Below the pieces are notes generated by a model. It was not told the DNA's origin. It saw only the letters and a list, made by a program, of their open reading frames with translations, and did not search any database. The translations under genes were made by a program, and so were the position numbers. Shown in pieces: positions 59,832 to 64,000 of a DNA stretch of 64,000 bases; the first letter of the stretch is position 1, and each line of letters starts with the position of its first letter. The stretch is from Pseudomonas sp. sp1636 (lineage in GTDB: Bacteria > Pseudomonadota > Gammaproteobacteria > Pseudomonadales > Pseudomonadaceae), in NCBI RefSeq assembly GCF_030376615.1, contig NZ_JARRAB010000013.1:62001-126000 (forward strand), given 5' to 3'.

Positions 59832-61163
59832 TTGGACTGGCAAACACTGCTCAATCGCGAACGACTCGGCAAACCGACGCACAGCGCCGATGAACTGGGC
59901 CGCACGCCCTTTCATAAAGATCATGACCGGATCATCTTTTCCGGTGCCTTTCGCCGCCTGGGACGCAAGACCCAGGTGCACCCGGTGTCGAGCAACGATC
60001 ATATCCACACGCGCCTGACCCACTCGCTGGAAGTCAGCTGCGTCGGCCGCTCGCTGGGCATGCGCGTGGGCGAAATGATTCGTTCCGAGCTACCCGCCTG
60101 GTGCGAGCCGAGCGACCTGGGCATGGTCGTGCAGTCGGCGTGTCTGGCCCATGACATCGGTAACCCGCCGTTCGGCCACTCTGGCGAGGATGCGATTCGT
60201 CACTGGTTCCAGCAGGCCGCCGGGCGTGGCTGGCTGGACTCCATGAGCGCCGCCGAACGCGGCGACTTCCTCAGTTTCGAAGGCAACGCCCAGGGTTTTC
60301 GCGTACTCACCCAACTGGAATATCACCAGTTCGACGGCGGCACCCGGCTGACCTACGCCACCCTCGGCACCTACCTGAAATACCCCTGGACGGCGCGTCA
60401 CGCCGAAGCGCTCGGCTACAAGAAACACAAGTTCGGTTGTTACCAGAGCGAGCTGCCGCTGCTCGAGCAAATCGCCCACAAGCTCGGCCTGCCGCAACTG
60501 GAAGAACAACGCTGGGCGCGCCATCCGCTGGTCTACCTGATGGAGGCGGCGGATGACATCTGCTACGGCCTGATTGACCTGGAAGATGGCCTGGAGATGG
60601 AGTTGCTCGACTACCGCGAGGTCGAGGCCCTGCTCCTCGACCTGGTCGGTGACGACCTGCCGGAAACCTACCGCCAGCTTGGCCCGAAGGATTCCAAACG
60701 ACGCAAACTGGCAATCCTGCGCGGCAAGGCCATCGAACACCTGACCAACGCCGCCGCCTACGCCTTTGTCGAGCAACAGAACGCCCTGCTGAGCGGCACC
60801 CTGCAGGGCGACCTGGTCGAGCATATGCACGGCACCGCCAAGCGTTGCGTGCAGAGCGCCAAGGACATGGCGCGGGAGAAGATCTTCCAGGACAAGCGCA
60901 AGACCCTGCACGAGATCGGCGCCTACACCACCCTGGAAATCCTCCTCAACGCCTTTTGTGGCGCCGCACTGGAGCAGCACGGCGGACGCACGCCATCGTT
61001 CAAGCACCGGCGCATCCTCGACCTGCTCGGCAACAACGCGCCGGATCCGCACGGATCGCTGTATAGCTCGTTTCTGCGCATGATCGACTTCATCGCCGGC
61101 ATGACCGACAGCTACGCTACTGAAATGGCCCGTGAAATGACGGGACGTTCGAGCCCGGTGTAA
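59832..61163 (+). CDS. dgt: Deoxyguanosinetriphosphate triphosphohydrolase (dGTPase)
   Basis: 443 residues. HD-domain enzyme that splits dGTP to deoxyguanosine and triphosphate, limiting dNTP pools. Metal ligands: H in [11 protein letters not shown] in [17 protein letters not shown], and the later Asp in [12 protein letters not shown]. Start is a TTG at 59832 ([14 protein letters not shown]) with GCGAGGACTGG upstream; the conserved N-terminus begins right there and no better in-frame start exists. Confidence 0.93.
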   Translation: MDWQTLLNRERLGKPTHSADELGRTPFHKDHDRIIFSGAFRRLGRKTQVHPVSSNDHIHTRLTHSLEVSCVGRSLGMRVGEMIRSELPAWCEPSDLGMVVQSACLAHDIGNPPFGHSGEDAIRHWFQQAAGRGWLDSMSAAERGDFLSFEGNAQGFRVLTQLEYHQFDGGTRLTYATLGTYLKYPWTARHAEALGYKKHKFGCYQSELPLLEQIAHKLGLPQLEEQRWARHPLVYLMEAADDICYGLIDLEDGLEMELLDYREVEALLLDLVGDDLPETYRQLGPKDSKRRKLAILRGKAIEHLTNAAAYAFVEQQNALLSGTLQGDLVEHMHGTAKRCVQSAKDMAREKIFQDKRKTLHEIGAYTTLEILLNAFCGAALEQHGGRTPSFKHRRILDLLGNNAPDPHGSLYSSFLRMIDFIAGMTDSYATEMAREMTGRSSPV

Positions 61164-61166
61164 TCC

Positions 61167-62231
61167 ATGAAAAGCGTGCTACGCAAAACCTTCAGCTGGC
61201 ATGCCGGCCCGCCGGCTTGGGGGCCGGCGATGGTCGCCGGCTTCGGCTGCGCCCTGCCCCTGCTGTTGGGTTTGTTCAGCGGCCACCCGGGCTTTCTCTG
61301 GGCCTCGGTGGGCGCCTTTCAGGCCGCCCAGGCCAACCCCCTGCACCGCCTCGGCATGCTGCGCATGTTGATGCTCATCGGCCTCGGCGCCTGCAGTGCC
61401 GGTCTGGGTTTCTGGGCGGCCAGCGATCCGCTGCTCAGTCTCGGTCTGTTCGCTGCCTTTGGCTGCTTGCTCGCCTGGCTGCAACGCTTTGGCAGCGAGG
61501 CCGGCAAACTCGGCATAGGCCTGGCCGTCTGCTTGTGCCTGGGCCAAGGTCAGCAAGGCCTGGGCAACCTGGATAAACCGCTCGCCATTGCCACCTTGTT
61601 CGTCCTCGGCGGTCTCTGGGTGATGCTCCTGGCGTTCGGCCTGCGCGGCATGCATGGCCTGCGCATGTGGCCGTACATGCCACGCTTCGTCAGCCTGCTC
61701 AAAGTACTCAAGCGCCACGCCAAGCGCTTGCCTCGGCAGCAGTGGCGCCTGCATGCGCTGGCTTGCACCCTGGCCTTCTCGCTTGCCGGCCTGGTCGTCA
61801 ATCTGGCCGATTTGCAACGTGGTTACTGGTTGACCTTGACCGTGGTCACCACCCTGCAGCTGGAATTCCAGGGCAGCCTGGTGCGCGCCCTGCAATCGAG
61901 CCTGGCCAGCCTAGGGGCTGCCGGGTTATTGATTTTGCTCGGCCACAGCCTGCAGGATCCAGCGCTGATGGTCGCCACTCTGCTGCCGTTGATAACCCTC
62001 AACCGTGCCATACAAGCCAACCACTATGCTTTGTTCGTGCTGCAAACCACCGTCTGCTTCGTCTTGCTGGCCGAAAGCCTGGCGCAAGACTGGCAGCTTG
62101 CCGAAGTGCGTTTGCTCAACGCCTTGTTTGGCGTGATTCTGGCCTTGTTCGTCGCCCTGCTGATGCACGGCGTGCAGCAGTTGCTGGAAAAACACGCAAA
62201 GCGCATGGCCGCTCCTCACCAGACGCCTTGA
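61167..62231 (+). CDS. FUSC-family membrane protein
   Basis: 354 residues. Two blocks of hydrophobic helices (about 18-160 and 195-345) separated by a basic loop (LLKVLKRHAKRLPRQQWRLHA). The second block matches the fusaric-acid-resistance-like FUSC domain (GYWLTLTVVTTLQLEFQGSLVRALQ). Short relative to full-length FUSC efflux proteins, with no large cytoplasmic domain. It starts 3 bp after dgt and is probably co-transcribed. Transport role inferred from family. Confidence 0.82.
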   Translation: MKSVLRKTFSWHAGPPAWGPAMVAGFGCALPLLLGLFSGHPGFLWASVGAFQAAQANPLHRLGMLRMLMLIGLGACSAGLGFWAASDPLLSLGLFAAFGCLLAWLQRFGSEAGKLGIGLAVCLCLGQGQQGLGNLDKPLAIATLFVLGGLWVMLLAFGLRGMHGLRMWPYMPRFVSLLKVLKRHAKRLPRQQWRLHALACTLAFSLAGLVVNLADLQRGYWLTLTVVTTLQLEFQGSLVRALQSSLASLGAAGLLILLGHSLQDPALMVATLLPLITLNRAIQANHYALFVLQTTVCFVLLAESLAQDWQLAEVRLLNALFGVILALFVALLMHGVQQLLEKHAKRMAAPHQTP

Positions 62232-62372
62232 GTCGAGACAGCAGGCCGATACGCCTACATAGCGCCGTTCTAAACAGAAATTTTCTTATGATTTTCCGCT
62301 TTTAGCCGGCAGCCCTCGGCCCCCTTCACTATGCTTTCTCGGCCCGCAGCGCAATTCACGGAGTGACGCGCT

Positions 62373-64000
62373 ATGCCCAGCACCGCCAGGCCCCGCGACC
62401 ACCTCTTCCCCCTGCATGTACATATCAGCCTGTTGTTCACCCTGCTGTTGTTGCTGACCGGCGTGGCGCTCGGGCTGTTCAACTACCAGCAGAACACCCA
62501 GATCATTCTCTCCAGCAGCGCCAAGCTGTTCGAGCGCATCCAACAGGATGTGCAGGAGGATCTCCAGCACACCTATCAGCCGATCCGTCGCCTGCTCAGC
62601 TTGCTGACCCGCGCCGAGCAAATCCACGGGCACGATCGCTATGAGCGCATGGCGCTGCTACCGCTCTTCGCCCAGGCCCTGCGCGACAACCCCAAGCTCG
62701 CCTCGCTCTACCTGGGTTATGGGGATGGCGATTTCTTCATGGTTCGCCCGCTCCGCAGCGACTCGCTGAAAAACGCCTTCGACGCCCCACCCGACGCGGC
62801 CTTCCAAGTATGGAGCATCAACCGCCTAGGTCAGGCGCGCCCAGACTCCGAATACCAGTTCTTCGACGACAACCTGCAGTTGCTCAGCTGGCGACAGAAC
62901 CTCAAGGAGCGCTACGACCCACGCTCTCGCCCCTGGTACAGCAGCGCCCTGGCCAGTGACCAGCACTTCACCACGGCCCCTTATGTGTTTTTCTCCACGG
63001 GAGAAGTGGGCACCACCATCGCCCGTCACGGCACCGGCGAGACCGTGCTCGGCGCCGACCTGACCCTGGCCGACCTCTCGGCGACCCTGGCCCAGCATCA
63101 GGTCACGAGCAACAGCCAAGTCGTCCTGTTCGACGCCAGTGGCAACGCCGTGGCCTATCCCGACAGCGCACGCCTGGTGATGACGAATAACGGCGAACCG
63201 CATCTGATTCCGGCACGCGAGCTCAGCGCCGAACTCGCCGCACTGTTCGCCGACGGCCTGGATGGCTCACGACAAGGCGTCATGGAATTGAGCAAGCAGC
63301 GCTGGGTGGTGTCACGCCATCATCTACAGGAAGGCGGCCCGCAAGGACTGTACCTGGCGTTACTGGTGCCGGAAGACGAACTGCTGGCCGACGCCTACCG
63401 CATCCGCTGGCAAGGTGCGCTGATCACCCTGACCACGCTGCTGTTGTGCCTGCCGTTGGGCTGGCTAACCTCGCGCATCGTGGCCAAACCCTTGCGCGCC
63501 CTGGTACTGGAAGCGCAAGCGATCCGTCGCTTCGACTTCAGCTACCCGCCCAGCGGCCACTCACCAGTGCTGGAAGTGGATCAACTGGCCGAGTCCATGG
63601 CGCGGATGAAAGAGACTATTTCCAGCTTCCTCGACATCGCTGCCAGCCTCTGCGCCGAAACCCACTTCGATGCCCTGCTTGAACGGATCCTGCAGGAAAC
63701 CGTGACCATCAGCGCGGCCCACGGTGGCCTGATCTACCTGATCGACGCCGACAGCGGACGCCTGGAGCCCCACGGCCTGTTTCTCAATGGCACACAACAC
63801 AGCCTCGGCAAACACGGCATTCGCGGCTACGCCAAGGCCGCCAGCCAGCTGCCCACCTGGCTGCAACAAGCAGCCAGTGGCGGTAACAGCGCGATAACTT
63901 CGCTCGGCTTCGACCAGGCCGGCGACTACAGGAGCCTGCTGCAGGCCCTCGACAGCCCGCGGGTGCACCTGCTTGCGACAGGCCTGCGCAACCGCCAGGG
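62373..64000 (+). CDS. Membrane sensor with Cache, HAMP and GAF domains (cut by window edge)
   Basis: Open for 542 codons to the window end. ATG 62373 follows ACGGAGTGACGCG. N-terminal membrane segment (about 15-35), then a large periplasmic dCache-like domain (about 40-330; WSINRLGQARPDSEYQFFDDN, YDPRSRPWYSSALASD), a second membrane segment (about 350-370, GALITLTTLLLCLPLGWL), a HAMP linker (SRIVAKPLRALVLEAQAI), and a GAF domain beginning LCAETHFDALLERILQETV. This layout usually ends in an HD-GYP or other cyclic-di-GMP output domain, which would lie outside the window. Confidence 0.82.
   Translation, partial: MPSTARPRDHLFPLHVHISLLFTLLLLLTGVALGLFNYQQNTQIILSSSAKLFERIQQDVQEDLQHTYQPIRRLLSLLTRAEQIHGHDRYERMALLPLFAQALRDNPKLASLYLGYGDGDFFMVRPLRSDSLKNAFDAPPDAAFQVWSINRLGQARPDSEYQFFDDNLQLLSWRQNLKERYDPRSRPWYSSALASDQHFTTAPYVFFSTGEVGTTIARHGTGETVLGADLTLADLSATLAQHQVTSNSQVVLFDASGNAVAYPDSARLVMTNNGEPHLIPARELSAELAALFADGLDGSRQGVMELSKQRWVVSRHHLQEGGPQGLYLALLVPEDELLADAYRIRWQGALITLTTLLLCLPLGWLTSRIVAKPLRALVLEAQAIRRFDFSYPPSGHSPVLEVDQLAESMARMKETISSFLDIAASLCAETHFDALLERILQETVTISAAHGGLIYLIDADSGRLEPHGLFLNGTQHSLGKHGIRGYAKAASQLPTWLQQAASGGNSAITSLGFDQAGDYRSLLQALDSPRVHLLATGLRNRQ

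Noticed and set aside
59559..60023. Minus-strand frame in the dgt upstream gap
   Set aside because: Mostly antisense to dgt and without family resemblance or ribosome site.

Overview
The window is a GC-rich bacterial chromosome segment that reads as Pseudomonas sensu lato. The evidence is a lipase with its own foldase, Anr and NrdR type sites at nrdD, REP/BIME repeats of the TAGGAGCGG type, an OprD-family porin, an AcoR-type sigma-54 activator, and house-keeping proteins of gammaproteobacterial type (TtcA, SprT, ApeB, ZapE, a CheV-like protein, dGTPase). I saw no rRNA, tRNA or CRISPR array and no complete prophage or insertion sequence.

Layout. 1-1.2 kb: 5' part of anaerobic ribonucleotide reductase nrdD with its control region. 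1.3-1.6 kb: a possible miniature inverted-repeat element. 1.9-4.4 kb: response regulator and hybrid sensor kinase, convergent. 4.4-6.5 kb: lipase and foldase. 6.7-10.4 kb: MFS permease with a translationally overlapping 41-residue membrane peptide, an O-methyltransferase and two tandem NlpC/P60 lipoproteins. 10.7-16.4 kb: a four-gene envelope operon of unknown function. 16.4-21.1 kb: sirtuin, Tag-like protein, ttcA, a three-armed MITE, a DnaJ-like protein, a Yip1-family protein and SprT.

21.2-32.9 kb is the most distinctive catabolic region. A sigma-54 promoter with palindromic activator sites drives an eight-gene operon: Tat-exported small subunit, GMC oxidoreductase, TPP-dependent E1 alpha, butanediol-type dehydrogenase, E1 beta, stand-alone lipoyl domain, E2 catalytic domain and a lipoate ligase-like protein. 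It is followed by an AcoR-like activator gene. Beyond that a second sigma-54 promoter, with the same TTACARCTGTAA palindrome, precedes a small ORF, an exported VOC protein and an outer-membrane SphA-like protein. I infer one regulon for periplasmic oxidation and then cleavage of an alcohol or acyloin; the substrate is not readable from sequence. 33-38.2 kb: a CoA-transferase/racemase, acyl-CoA ligase and acyl-CoA dehydrogenase with a divergent AraC regulator.

38.5-44.3 kb: an alpha/beta hydrolase, a minus-strand small RNA candidate with a strong terminator, a phosphopantetheinyl transferase, apeB, and a decayed type I Wadjet (JetABCD) locus. The Wadjet remnant has an in-frame stop, a frameshift in a C tract and two fusion deletions. 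44.3-50.7 kb: a GntR/UTRA repressor and a 2-aminoethylphosphonate-type ABC importer with an alkaline-phosphatase-superfamily enzyme and a HAD phosphatase; two matching palindromes suggest direct control. 50.7-64 kb: zapE, a CheV-like protein, glutaredoxin-like protein, OprD porin, amtB with clustered NtrC-like half sites, a three-gene DUF883/holin-like stress cassette, an EAL-domain relic, a dihaem cytochrome c, DoxX, dgt, a FUSC protein, and the 5' part of a membrane sensor (Cache-HAMP-GAF) that continues past the window.
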